From Volutella citrinella (lineage: Eukaryota > Ascomycota > Sordariomycetes > Hypocreales > Nectriaceae), in the NCBI GenBank assembly GCA_034401135.1, contig JAWZSP010000003.1, forward strand, positions 5,456,001 through 5,520,000: DNA of 64,000 bases, written 5' to 3'. Made by a program: the position numbers and the translations under genes. The notes under the pieces were generated by a model. That model had not been told where the DNA came from and made no database searches. It saw only the letters and a list, made by a program, of their open reading frames with translations. Position 1 is the stretch's first letter. Each line of letters begins with the position of its first letter. Shown here one piece after another: positions 32,007 to 45,512 of this stretch.

Positions 32007-33116
32007 ATGCTTTTCAAGAACGTCTTTGCTGTGGCAGCGCTGGCTGTCACGGCCTCTGCCAGCCCGTGCAAGCCTCGCACGACGACCGCGGTCTCGGCGA
32101 GCGCGTCTGAGACTGCTGGATTCACCAGCTCGCAGTCCGAGACGTTGACGACGGCCGTCGAGACGACCAGCACTGAGGTGTCTGTTTCGGAGACTGCCAC
32201 CGACGAGTCCACCACCGCTACTGATGCTACCACCTCTGAGACGTCCGCAGCTGAGACTACCACTGTTGGAGACTCAACTACGGCCACTGAGGCTACCACC
32301 ACCGAGGCTACTGTCGACACAACGACTGCCGATGCTACCACTACTGAGGCCACCACTACTGAGGCCACTGTTGAGACTTCTGCTACCGAGACCACGACCA
32401 GTGAAGAGACTACGACTGCTGCCGAGACTACGACTGCCGAGGCTACCACTACTGAGGCCACCACTACTGAGGCCACTGTTGAGACTTCTGCTACCGGGAC
32501 CACGACCGGTGAAGAGACTACGACTGCCTCTGAGACTACGACTGCCGCTGAGACCACGACAGAAGCAGAGACTACAACGACTGCCGAGGCCACAACTACT
32601 GCTGAGGCAACAACAACCGCCGCTGAAACAACTACCACTGTCGGCGGCCCCCTTGCAACCTTTAGCATTGTCGCTCATGACTCCGGCGCGTACTCAGATT
32701 ACAACCTTTATGCTGGATCGGCATCCAACTATGACTGGTTCCGAGTCTACCAGGCCGGCTCGCAGCCCGCGGGCTTCCAAGGCAGCTTCTCAATCGACGC
32801 GGCTACGGATCGCCTCATCACCGCCAGCGGCGAAGTCCTTTGCGCCACTGTCGCCGGCCTCAGCGGAGCCTACGACACCGTCTCAATCCGTGCCTGCCCT
32901 TTCAACACCCAGGAAAACAATGGCATGGGCGCCACTCGCGTGTTGAAGTGCACACAGAGCGAAGACCGAGAACTCACTTGCGGCATGGGCAGTGAGCCCG
33001 TCGGCGGTGTGGGATATACCAAGCTGCGGGCACGAACCGATGGCATCATCACTCTCACGACCCCGCAGGCTTCAAACAATGACCAGCTCCTTCTCATCAA
33101 GGCCCAGCCTGTGTAA
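32007..33116 (+). CDS. secreted Thr-rich mucin-like protein
   Basis: One exon, 369 residues. A signal peptide (MLFKNVFAVAALAVTASA) is followed by about 195 residues made almost wholly of Thr, Glu, Ala and Ser in TTTEAT-like units, an expected target for dense O-mannosylation. A globular C-terminal part (about residues 213-369) begins with ATFSIVAHDSGAYSDYN and has four cysteines (LCATV, RACPF, LKCTQ and LTCGM). The layout, a stalk with a compact head and no clear GPI tail, suits a cell-surface or cell-wall adhesion-type protein. Internal duplication of 108 bp shows that the stalk length is evolving. The start at 32007 is used because it begins the signal peptide. The head domain is not one I can name. 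Confidence 0.8.
   Translation: MLFKNVFAVAALAVTASASPCKPRTTTAVSASASETAGFTSSQSETLTTAVETTSTEVSVSETATDESTTATDATTSETSAAETTTVGDSTTATEATTTEATVDTTTADATTTEATTTEATVETSATETTTSEETTTAAETTTAEATTTEATTTEATVETSATGTTTGEETTTASETTTAAETTTEAETTTTAEATTTAEATTTAAETTTTVGGPLATFSIVAHDSGAYSDYNLYAGSASNYDWFRVYQAGSQPAGFQGSFSIDAATDRLITASGEVLCATVAGLSGAYDTVSIRACPFNTQENNGMGATRVLKCTQSEDRELTCGMGSEPVGGVGYTKLRARTDGIITLTTPQASNNDQLLLIKAQPV
32334..32549 (+). repeat. 108-bp tandem duplication in the Thr-rich stalk
   Basis: Copy 1 at 32334-32441 and copy 2 at 32442-32549 differ at only a few bases. The unit is 36 codons, so the frame is kept. Recent duplication is likely. Confidence 0.75.
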
Positions 33117-33853
33117 TTTGCGCTGAGCCTTGTGCTGAGCGAGAGACTTTTACTGTGTTAGATGATTAGATCAGTCTTCCTTTCATAACCAATAAGCAAC
33201 AATCCTTTGTATTTATTCTAAATTTAAAGTAGAGGAATAAAGAGCCGGCACAGAAATCTTTTCTTTGGTCAATAGTGGTGTTCATTGACTACCGGTCTTC
33301 TAGCGGGTAGATTTCAGGGGCAACATTGTCTGTCCTTCACAGAGACATTGTCTTGTGAGAGTATCCTCGGTGAGGTTGAATGCTCTGAGGATTGTGGTTA
33401 GCAGATGCCAGGCCAGGCTGACGCGTCTGCCTCTCTGCATTGGGAGAAGAAATCTTACAGGGAGTTGGGGCTGAGACGGGCTTCACGCTATAATTACGCC
33501 CTATAGCGTAGTCCCCTGGTCAAGGAGCCATGGAGAGCCAATCGCCGCTACCGCCGGAGCTTTGATTCCGCCCCGCAGATCTGTGTCGGGGTGAGGATGC
33601 GGTGGAGTGGTCCTGGCATCTGAGGGCAGGCTGTTCCTGGGCTGGAAAGGCCCAGACTATCGCCATTAGCGCTAGCCACGCCTCGAGCCCAAGCCAGCTA
33701 CACTTGATATTGGGTCCCGCAATTGCCAGTATCCCTGTCGTCGACATAAAGTCGCTATGGGCCATTCTTCAGCCCTATGTCCATTCAGGCGTCATGTTGA
33801 TGAGGAGATGTCGCAATGATGCGAGACAGCTCTCATCAACGTATCATGCATGC
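33117..33853. other. intergenic between convergent genes
   Basis: About 0.7 kb of 3' flanks. ORFs on both strands overlap and lack domains. Confidence 0.4.
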
Positions 33854-34165
33854 TCATCCTGAATAACCGTGGCCCTTGTCCGATTTTACCAGGGCGACCC
33901 CAGTAGCAATGACTATGGCGAAGACGACGCAGACGGAGCTGGCGAGTATCGATGCGTACTTGGTCCAGTCGGAGTCAGACAGATGCCCGAGATCCTTGGT
34001 CCATTCCGGCATGTTGATTGTGCTGCCCTGGACTAAGAAGCATAGAACGAATATCGTGAATACAATCAAGGCAAAGGCGGTTTGCCAGGCCATGTACAAG
34101 ACCTGCTTCAGCGGCACCGCGGAGGAGTTTTGGAATTTGAATCTTCTTGTAGCGTAGACGGCCAT
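33854..34165 (-). CDS. small two-TM membrane protein
   Basis: One exon, 103 residues. Two strong hydrophobic segments (about 25-47, AWQTAFALIVFTIFVLCFLV, and about 73-93, SILASSVCVVFAIVIATGVA) flank a loop with several Asp, Ser and Trp residues. The ends are polar, with a basic N-terminus (YATRRFKF). Start context is reasonable and no other frame competes. It resembles many orphan fungal miniproteins of the ER or plasma membrane. No motif gives a function and the family is not recognised; a longer spliced gene is possible but I found no convincing upstream exon. Confidence 0.5.
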   Translation of the reverse strand: MAVYATRRFKFQNSSAVPLKQVLYMAWQTAFALIVFTIFVLCFLVQGSTINMPEWTKDLGHLSDSDWTKYASILASSVCVVFAIVIATGVALVKSDKGHGYSG

Positions 34166-34613
34166 GCTGATGTATGGAAATGAGCGGTTGGGGTTCGAAA
34201 CATGTCAGGTCTCCACCGCCCAGCGTCCTGGTAGCGGCTGGCACAGTTTACATACGTCCACAGGGAGTATTGGCTGCCGCCTACTGTGCAAACGTACGAC
34301 GCGTCGACACATGACGGGGTGGCGTCGCTTCACTGCCGTGTCAGCTGGTCATTGAGCCAATAGCGGTACGACATGTCTTGGTGGTGGAGTCACCTCATGG
34401 CAGTGCAAGTAAGCATGAGCCGGAAGCTTCGGAATAGGTGCATATCAGCGTTACATCCAGCGTGCACTTGACCTCGGCAGGCAGCAAGAAGGCATGAACG
34501 GTTGCCGCTGCTATCGTGGTTCGTCTGTGATAATTGATCTAGGATAGGGTGGTGATCCCGATGTAGTATTTATTGCAGTTTGACTTATTAGATAAAGTAT
34601 CTTTTCTTCCTTC
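34166..34613. other. intergenic
   Basis: About 450 bp between the miniprotein start and the hydroxylase stop. Nothing supported. Confidence 0.4.
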
Positions 34614-36814
<2,201 letters not shown>

Positions 36815-38880
36815 GGGTGTGGTTGTGTGATGTGTTGCCTTGACTGTCTTTGCAGAAGATGTGCAAGCTGGATTGAAGATGTGAGCAATCTGCGGGGTTG
36901 CGGGGTCTTTATAATGTGCAAATGGCCGATGCTAGGTTCGGATCAGACTTCGGCAAGGGGGTTAGGGTCCCTGCGAAGTGCAGATGCTCTCGGTGGTGAT
37001 CGCCCAGCCTAGCGTTCGGAATACGGCGGACCCCCCGTCCATTGCTTCAGTTGGGTCGGGAAATGCGATATTGATTTGGAAAAGGGAGATTGTTTTAGGT
37101 CTATGTCAGTCTCTTAATAAAGCAATTAAAAATGTTGTTTTTATATAATTATTTTCAGTTTCAAAGCCGTTGTTATCTCCTCGTTTCTAAGCCAAGGTCA
37201 CATTTTCCGAATCAACGGGCCCCCCTGTCGAGAATGGCTGGGAAATGTGACGACCGCCCTAATACCGAGTTGGCTCTACAAAGCCGCAGATGTAGCCAGT
37301 CGGATATATCGTATTAGTGTACATCCAGGGTGCCCACGAGGAAGCGTGGAGAGTGTGTGGAGAATCTGAACCCCGCAGCACATTTTGGGCGCCCCTCGGA
37401 CAACCGGATGTTGACAGACAGGGTATGGGAATCAGGGCGTCAAGCTAAGACCTGTCTTGGCCAGTGACATCTGTCCAGCTGCCGATTCTTGCTTCGGATA
37501 TCGGGGTTTTATGGCGTTCCCAGGCGGATGCAGGGTGCCAGGGTGGTGATGAAGCAGCCGAGCCCTGGATCATGAAGTTTGGAGGGCATGGATTGACCGG
37601 TGGCGCACTGAGCCACCTGTCGGTTTTGCAACGCTCCTGTTGCCCGATGATCTTCTCGTGGTTACGAATGAGAGACGTATGGATCAATTCTTCACCTGGC
37701 CTCCTCCACTGCCGGCTGCTTGCGCAAGCCAGATACAGAGAGATGGAAATATTCCACCAACGCCCTTGAGTATTTGAAACCAGTTTCCTTCTCCTCAGCT
37801 GAACGCTGATATCAAAGGAAACCAAGTTTTGATAATGGACCATCTGGGTTACTACGTGGGGCCATGTTTTCCGGGCCGGAAAGGCGCCACGCACTGGGCC
37901 AAGCCTTCCACGAGGTCATGACTCTACCCTTCCCTTCATCCGTGCGCTCAAGGGGACGATCACTGGAGGTGGACATTTGGCGGCGCATCAATTGATCACA
38001 GCCTACCCGCTAGCCGACGGTTGTGATCCGGATCCCTTGGGCTTCGGCTGCGTTTTCCTGCGCTCATCAGCTGACAGCTGCTGCCAATCCTCAGAGATCC
38101 CAATTGCAACAGATGCTGGAGGGTGGTTGTCAGCCCCGAGTCTGAAACATATGTATTCTTACTTAATCTCACTCAATTTTATTATTATTAAGATGGGGTT
38201 TTTAAAGGTTATCACTGCTAACACCTTATAATCCAGCTGCCGTGCTGTACGTAAACCCACGAAGCCAACGCCAGGTTTAATTCGGTCGTGCCCACGAGGG
38301 CCACCTAGTGCCGGATCCCCGTGTAATCTCTTGTAGCAAGCCGAGGCAGCAAGTCGTCTGCTCAAAGCCCGGCTGGGCAGACGCAGCGGCGTCAAAGACG
38401 GTTTGATAATGATGTCATCACCACAGCTTCTGCCACTCTACCACAGCTCTACTTCTATCGACCCATCCAAATATATGATGTACTAACTTAGCACATAGAT
38501 GCCTTCTTTCAATACGTCTGTACGACATCCTGGATATTTTTGTGCTATGTGCTAGCCAATACATAATCCGTACGAGCCCATCATATTGAGGTCATAACTA
38601 CAACCGTGCAACTGCAGTCCATGACAACGATGTCTCATAACTCGGTGGGTCTCGTCGTCGTAAAGCACCCTAAGCCGTCCCAGAGAACAGGGCTATTTTG
38701 TGGGTATCTCTGCCCTTATCTCGACCTTGGGTTATCACGCCATCTTATCTGAATCCTTGCATGTTTAGTTGTCATCAGCTGATTGCGCAATCGGAATGGG
38801 CATGTCCGCCATTTTGAAATCCTGTCCGCCCGTCTTCCTAACACAATCACGACACTAAAATTACCCCTCAATAAGAGACA
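36815..38880. other. intergenic, about 2 kb
   Basis: Divergent upstream regions of the hydroxylase and nucleoside-permease-like genes. Parts near 37110-37160 and 38160-38200 are AT-rich. No ORF carries a domain. Confidence 0.4.
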
Positions 38881-40163
38881 ATGGCATCTTGGTTCGCCAG
38901 AATCTTCGTACCAGTGGTCTTTTTAGCCATTGGCATATTTTTTGGGCAGCAAGATGGACTTCAGCTTGTGATACAACGACTCAACAGCAATCTGTGGCGA
39001 GGGAACACAATAGCGCCAAAGCTGTTCATTGTCAGCCTGGTATGTCGCGCTGCACCGTTTCACGAGATGCATGTTAACCTCAGGAACGCACAGTTCCCCC
39101 CCGAGGCCGATGTGTGGTACAAGCACTTGCCCGGTAGCGGCTTGGGAGACTTGCTAGCACAAAACATTTCCGTGCCAGGCCTTAGCCCCCTCTACCCAGA
39201 TGTGCATTGCACGTCCGATGGGAGCATTTGCCAGGTTACGACGGGCATGGCCGAGATCAACGCTGCAACCACAACAACTGCCATCATTCTATCCAACCAA
39301 TTCGACTTGACCAAGACCTACTTCCTAATTGCGGGAATCGCAGGGGCGAACCCCAAGCAGGCAACTCTCGGAGGCGTTGCTCTGGCGCGATTTGCTGTGC
39401 AGGTAGCGCAACAATATGAGATTGATGCGAGAGAGATCCCTGAAGACTGGCCCACGGGCTACTTCTCGTTCTGGACTACCAAACCTTTACAGGCTCCAAC
39501 CGAGTACACAGGAACTGAGGTATTGGAATTGAATGAGGCTCTTCGAGACATTGCCTTTGGACTGGCCTCAAAGGCGACTCTAAACGACACTGCAGCGGCC
39601 CAGGCATACAGGTCCAAGTACGCGTCGTCTGAATATCCCGCCGCAACCCGAGCACCTTTTGTCACTAAATGCGACGTCTCTACGAGCGACGTTTTCTTTT
39701 CCGGCAATCTCCTGAGCCAGGCGTTTGAGAATTCGACTAGAATCTGGACAAAGGGACTTGGACGCTACTGCATGTCGGCCATGGAGGATAATGCGGTCCT
39801 CGGGGCGCTGGTCCGACTGCATGGTCATGGATATGTAGACTTTTCTCGAGTTATTCTGCTCCGAACAGGTATCGTCCAGATTTCTTCGCCCCAACTGGAA
39901 AAGTCGGCAGAAACTAATCACTTCCAGGCTCGAATTTCGATCGTCCTCCGCCGGGGATAGATGCGGTTGCCCACCTAACCACCCAGCACTTGAATGGCAT
40001 AGGCATTGCACTTGACAATATTTATCTTGCGGGGGTTGAAATCGTGAAGGGTATTCTTGGAGAGTGGGAAGAAACATTCCGAACAGGCATTAAGCAGCTC
40101 AACTACATTGGCGATTCGGTTGGTACTCTTGGTGCCATCCCAGACTATATCACCAGCTCATAG
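38881..40163 (+). CDS. purine nucleoside permease-like (NUP) protein
   Basis: Three exons (38881-39039, 39094-39868, 39928-40163) give 389 residues. The N-terminus has a hydrophobic signal-like segment (about 8-22). NUP-family blocks follow: PKLFIVSLFPPEADVW, ISVPGLSPLYPDVHC, YFLIAGIAGANPKQATLG, GRYCMSAMEDNA and, after splicing, RTGSNFDRPPPG. Fungal members include Candida Nup, reported to transport purine nucleosides, although the fold resembles nucleoside phosphorylases and the proteins lack many membrane spans; a secreted or wall nucleosidase-like activity is an alternative. The first intron is 54 nt, in frame and free of stops, so an unspliced form would still be translated. The second acceptor was chosen because it restores the family C-terminus. 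Confidence 0.85.
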
Positions 40164-40728
40164 CTGAACATTGACGCTTGAGCAACCTCAATTGTCTCTT
40201 GTGGCAAGGAATCCTTTAGGTTACCCCTCAATTTAGATTCAATCTCCTTGCGCTCTTCAGCGACCATTAATAACCTGACTTGGGAACTCACATGCAAACT
40301 TCTTCAGTGATGCTCGTGTTCACCGCCGTGGTCATTCGCTGGCCCCGTGCTGTTCTTTGCTCGGCGGGTCCGGCCCATGCAGTAATTATAGGGCATCAAG
40401 CTCGCTTTCGCGACGATCATACTGTATCAGGCTACTCTACAACCTACACGTGGTGCAAGATGGGTCCAAGGTGGGTTTCCAGCGTTCTGGCGCATCCCCA
40501 GGGCGCAAATGTCACCTTAAGACCCTAAAATCAATCTACGGGGATGGGGCCGACCAACGGGGCCTAAAGTCCGTCGTTCCCGACCATACAAGCGACTCAC
40601 TATTCTTGGTATGAATTAGCGAGTAACGTCCCTTGTCTGGCCGTCTCCAACCGCTACCCCGCCTATGCGCCCCAACCTTTGGACTCTTTTAACCCAAGGC
40701 TTCCTCTATTTTATTTCGCAACCTCAAC
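40164..40728. other. intergenic, tandem genes
   Basis: About 560 bp between two plus-strand genes. No supported gene. Confidence 0.4.
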
Positions 40729-41643
40729 ATGTCCCCCGAACAAATGTCTTCTAAAGTCTTCATCGTTACCGGCGCGAGCAAGGGAATTGGCGCTGCCATT
40801 GCCCAGAGGCTGCTTAGCCAATCGCACATAGTCGTTCTCGCAGCCAGATCACAGGAGCTCCTCGAAGCTGTGAAGACGTCGCACCCAGGCCAGGTGGAAT
40901 ATGTCGCAGGTGACCTAGCGGACTCTAATGTACGTTGAATAATATTCTGGATTGGATATCAGATATTGACGAAAACAGATTGCTGCTAAACTCGTCGATG
41001 CCGCGGTCAAGGCATTTGGTCGCCTTGATGGCCTCGTCATCAACCACGGCGTCCTTGCTCCGACTCGGCTAGCCGACGTATCCCTCGAAGAGTTTCGTAA
41101 CGTCTATGAAGTCAATGTTTTCAGCCATCTTGCTATTGTGAGACCAACCGGAGATGATTATCGAGAAGAGCGCTAACAGGCCCAAGGCCAAAGAAGCGAT
41201 CCCCGAGCTTCGAAAAAGCAAGGGATCCATCGTTTGGGTCTCCTCTGGTGCCGTCAGCATGAACCTTGTCTCTTGGGGATCTTACAGTTCATCCAAAGCA
41301 GCCGTAAACGTCATCTCTGCGCATCTTGCGGCTGAGGAGCCGGACATTACCAGCGTCACAATTGAGCCTGGTATTGTAGACACAGATATGCAGGCAGCAA
41401 TCCGAGCCGAGGGCAAGAACAACATGAGTCAAGAGCAACACAGCATTTTTATCAACGCATTTAACAATGGAGCTCTCCTGCGACCGGAGCAACCAGGTAG
41501 TGTGATTGCCGACGTTGTGGCAGATCCGTCAAAGGAGCTCAGTGGGAAGAGTTTGTCGTGAGTACATTACTGCTTCTCCAACTTGTAAACTGTATTAATG
41601 ATTCGATAGCTGGGATTCGAAGGAGCTGGCCGCTTATCAGTAG
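40729..41643 (+). CDS. short-chain dehydrogenase/reductase, sepiapterin reductase-like
   Basis: Four exons (40729-40929, 40979-41137, 41187-41557, 41610-41643) encode 254 residues; a second Met at 40744 would give 249. The cofactor motif TGASKGIG is at residues 14-21, VINHG replaces the usual NNAG, Ser140 sits in WVSSGA and the catalytic Tyr153 and Lys157 are in YSSSK. IEPGIVDTDMQ is the usual loop after strand 6. This is a classical cytosolic NADP(H) SDR closest in pattern to yeast YIR035C/YIR036C-type and sepiapterin reductase-like enzymes. The last exon carries only 11 codons and ends in AAYQ. The intron 2 acceptor is taken as AAG, 12 nt after a CTAAC branch site, because the nearer CAG breaks the frame. 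Substrate is unknown. Confidence 0.87.
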
Positions 41644-42064
41644 TACGATCGCAGCAAGGATCAACCCAGTGGAATGAGGGCTATCAAAGAGAGCACACAG
41701 GCATTGCCATCCTCCATCTTCAGACCCGGGGACAAGAAGCTTTCTGACGCCTTTAGTCTCATCTTGTCACCAGGCTTGACGTGGGGGTCTTGGATACGGT
41801 TAGCCGGTCTCATGCCGGGTTTGATAGATTTGAGTATTATGAGCATGATTCAGCGTGCATTTCTGATTCCGGGGTCTTCCACCTACACACGTGCATGATA
41901 TGGAAGAACAGACGTCCTAACAGGGCACTGTTGACAACTTGGAACAGAGCGAGTAGATGAAAATGTCCAATCCAGTTCTAACTTGGCTATGGATTGAAAG
42001 CGCTCTCGAGGGCATGATCAGGTGAGGCCGATAAGGTCATTTAGCTATGAACCAAACAAGAAGA
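41644..42064. other. intergenic between convergent genes
   Basis: About 420 bp of 3' flank on both sides. Nothing supported. Confidence 0.4.
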
Positions 42065-43727
42065 CTAGTTTTTGGTAGGTTCAGCATCCACCGCCTTCTC
42101 AGAAGGGCTTTCTGGATCTTCTTCAGCCACCTTCCTGTCCTGCACCTCCCAGATGGTGAACAAAGCGGGTACAAGGCTGACAGTCCAAAACACGACGTTG
42201 ATGATGGTGGTGTAAAAGGGAGAGAATTTGCTAAGAAGCCACATTAGCTTGATGAAGTAGAGCCAGCGCCTTCAAAGAATTTCTTACCTGCTGCTGATAC
42301 CGAAAGACGCGCACTGGCCCCAACTCTCGACTCCTCGCAACAGGCCAGTCGAGCGGCTCAGCTCCAGAGTGCCATCGCCAATGGTGCCAATGAGGAAGTA
42401 TAGGTAGTTCTGCACCATGTTGCCAAATGTCTGCAGCATAATGTACATGCCGAAAGCCCTCCCGAAGCCGGGAGACAGCCAGTCGAGAGCAGCCTTTGGC
42501 TTGTTGTACTGGAGATCGTGCTGGACGATGAGAACCCAGATCCACATCAAGGTGAACGAGCCAGCAGACATGAGAAATCCATATCGAATTCGCGTCTAGT
42601 TACTTGGTCAGCTTCGCAAAGTTGTAGGGCGGTTGACATCACATCTTACCTGCACAGAAAGACGCTTCGAGTCAAGAAAGATGCCGAACAGAACGCAGGC
42701 CAAGGTACCGGTGATGGCAGACAGAAACGAGGCGAGAGCACGAGCTCGGACAGAGAAATACAGAGTCAGATAGGTCGAAGCATAACCCTGTAGTGTACTA
42801 GTCAGCGGCATCCTTGGTTCGCATTCGACTGGATGCTTACCCAGTAGAACCAGCTTGAGAAGAAGATGGGCAGAAGCAGCCCAATCTTGCGCGTGGTGAC
42901 GGTTTTCCAAAGCCTTCGAAGCTGCTCACCAACCGAGGTCTTGTCCTCAACCACAATGCGGGAACCGTCAGGTCGCTCCGTCTTCTCGGGGGGCGACAAC
43001 AGGAAGGCAACGGGCACTGACAGAGCCTGCAGCACCACGAAAACCAGAAGTGTCACGTACGACACCTTTCCAGCCTTGGCACGAGTGGCATTCAAGCCAA
43101 GATTGATGGCACCGCCAATAAGCTGGCCGCTGTTCTTGAAGCCCAGCCAGAGTGCGAGATATCGTCCGCGCTTGGCATGCTCGGGGTAGGACAGGATGAC
43201 GGCACCCTCGGCTGCCCAGTACAGACCAGCGCTGATACCGCAGATGGCAGCACCCAAGATGACGAACCATCTAGTTCTATTAGAGGGTGGTGACGAAAAA
43301 AAAGAACCGAGGTTTGCACTTACTGCGTTCCGAAGCGGTTGTTCTGGTACAAGGCAGCGCTGTAAACGCACCAACCCAGAGTGCCGGCAACGAGCGTCCT
43401 CTTGACTCCGATCCAGTTGACAAAGATGGGTGAAAGAATGCAGAAAAGGCCCATCAGACCGAAGACGAGAGAGTTTCCCGCATTGACCTATGCCTTGTTA
43501 GCTAGTCTCGACCATTATGGCCACCCTTGTGAATGTTACTCACCAGATATGGCTCCAATGCGCCACCAGCACCAAGAGAGTTGTTTGCATTCTATTTTCA
43601 TCGCAGTCAGCAAAACGAGTTACCAATTCTGGACGATGCCAAGGCCACAAACCCATAAACCAGGTCCGAGAAGCGCGATGATGCCGCAGATGATCATCTG
43701 CGCGAGAACGCTGCGCTGAAAAGCCAT
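42065..43727 (-). CDS. UNC93-like MFS carrier
   Basis: Seven exons (43727-43653, 43591-43544, 43487-43324, 43270-42841, 42787-42650, 42595-42288, 42230-42065) give 442 residues with 11-12 membrane segments. Family blocks: LLGPGLWNANNSLGAGGALE across exons 1 and 2, PYLVNAGNSLVFGLMG, WIGVKRTLVAGTLGW, GISAGLYWAAEGAVILSYPE and GRYLALWLGFKNSGQLIGGA. UNC93-like fungal proteins are major-facilitator relatives of unknown substrate. The first intron starts with GTTTGT: placing the donor there rather than at the later GTAACT avoids an in-frame stop and rebuilds the conserved GLWNANNSLGAGG. The C-tail is acidic and cytosolic. The gene is divergent from a GNAT gene across about 1 kb. Role unknown. Confidence 0.88.
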
Positions 43728-44682
43728 GATGACGGTGGGATTCGTTCGACTTCACTCTAACCAACCGTTGGACTCAATGCTCGTAGAATGGATGCAGTGA
43801 TCCAGTCCTCTGCAGACCCAGGAGCGAGTCAACTTTTAACAATGGCTGTTAAAATTGCATTGGTGTCTAGGATGATGACGCGATCCGTCAACCCCCATCA
43901 ACCCCCACAATTCCTCAATGTCTAGCACCTCAACATGCCGCACCTCAGGTGATAAATTCGTAGGTGGATCGGCAGAGAAATTGGTTTTCTGGCAGACGAT
44001 TCGCCGAGGTCCTCGTGTCGCCTTGCGAATCCATTCCTACCTTCCCGTTCAAGCTAGTCTGACAGAGTCCCTGTCGGCCATTCTTCACTTGGTTCGCCCA
44101 AGACAGAGTAGCATCAGTGGCAAGGTCCATGGTCCACTTGATGGCTTGTCTTTTTCTTTTCTTCGCTCGTGCCCCCACCAGCTAGCACAGCTTGAGCCGC
44201 AAGATAAATCCACCACACAAGAGGGTTATCAATCCCGGCCCCGTCGTGTGCTTCAGACTTTGCTCGGCAAATTGGCAGCTGGATGTCAAGGGTAAACGTT
44301 ATGTCCTGCTCATCCAATCCACCACCAGTTTGCAATCCCAAGTCCCCACAGCAGGATCCTCCTTGTGCCGGGTAGATGCATGAGGTGTCTAGCCCAGTAG
44401 CTTAAATTCTGGCGTGAACCACCCTTTGACGGATCTCGGTCCCTCGGCGGGAGTGCTCCCAGAGGCCAAACCGGGAATCCCAGACAGTGGGCCGGCGGAT
44501 TCTTCAAATGTCCCGAGGGTGTGGGTTAACCTGGAATGCCCAGAAATATCCAAGATGAGACACTTGATGCCATTGGCCCGAGTGTATCAATAAATGGGTC
44601 GCTCTGCTAAATAATTTTCACCATGTGCTCCACCCGCTCACTGTCAAGACTCGGGGTCCCTCATCAAGTCCAGCCAGTAAAC
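43728..44682. other. intergenic, divergent promoters
   Basis: About 950 bp between the UNC93-like and GNAT starts. No supported gene. Confidence 0.4.
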
Positions 44683-45448
44683 ATGTCGTCGTACGAACTA
44701 CGAACTCATTGTACCGTCGAGGATGCGGCCGGGGTAGCTAGATGCACCGTGTCGGCCTTTTGGGAGGAGCCGTGGTGGAAGCTCCTCTGGCCCGACAAGA
44801 CACTGGATGCCCTGGTCGACGCTGTGGCTGCCCGCACACCCCGGAACCTGCTCCAGATGCGCCGAGTGCGCCGCCATCAGACCGTTTTTGACAAGGGATC
44901 CAACACTGTAGTCGGGTATGCACGCTGGGTCTTGCCGGCCTCTCACGACGATAAGTGGCTGGAGGCGCAGACACCGGACGTCGACGAAGCCGCGCGCAAG
45001 AGGTTCCAGAAGGCCTTTGAGGACGCCGACTATGAGCCCCGGGATGATATGGACGAGATGGATGATCACATTTGGGAGTGGAGGGAGAAGTATGATCGGG
45101 ATGATTGCCTTGGTATGTCCCGGCGCCAACTAGGTTGTGTCTTCGCAAATACTAAGGATTGTTCGTCCACTAGAGCTCGACTATCTTGCAGTTCACCCCG
45201 ACCATTCTCGCAAGGGTGTAGGCAGCATGCTAGTGCAGTCTGGCGTCAAGGTAGCGGCAGAACTGAGCCTGGACATTGTGGCTGTGGCCATGGGCAGCAA
45301 CGCCTGCGAATTGTGTCGAAAAGCTGGCTTTGAGTCGCTGGAGCATGAAAGCCAGGACCTTTCTGTGTATGGCGAGGAGGGCAAGTACGATACGTATTAT
45401 CTGCTGAAGCGATTCGTGGGTGTTGGGGAGGCTCCAAAGGAAGAGTAA
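44683..45448 (+). CDS. GNAT-family N-acetyltransferase
   Basis: Two exons (44683-45112 and 45174-45448) give 234 residues. The N-terminal half has the usual loop for fungal small-molecule GNATs (AFWEEPWWKLLWPD, VVGYARWVLP) and a long acidic insertion with many Asp. Motif A appears after splicing: LDYLAVHPDHSRKGVGSML, where RKGVGS at 156-161 is the acetyl-CoA pyrophosphate loop; ACELCRKAGFESLEHE is motif B. These enzymes move an acetyl group from acetyl-CoA to an amine, antibiotic or protein N-terminus; the acceptor here is unknown. It converges on the enoyl-CoA hydratase gene with 64 bp between stop codons. Confidence 0.87.
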
Positions 45449-45512
45449 AAGAAACTGAAACGCCATGGGGAGTCAACAAATTACGATTGTCGACGTCATC
45501 TGAATCTCAAGT

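Noticed and set aside
31952..32668. Long Val/Ser-rich ORF antisense to the Thr-rich protein
   Set aside because: It is the mirror of ACN/GAG-rich codons of the sense gene; low complexity, no domain.
43591..43653. GTAACT donor in the first UNC93-like intron
   Set aside because: Using it gives an in-frame stop; the upstream GTTTGT donor rebuilds the conserved GLWNANNSLGAGG.
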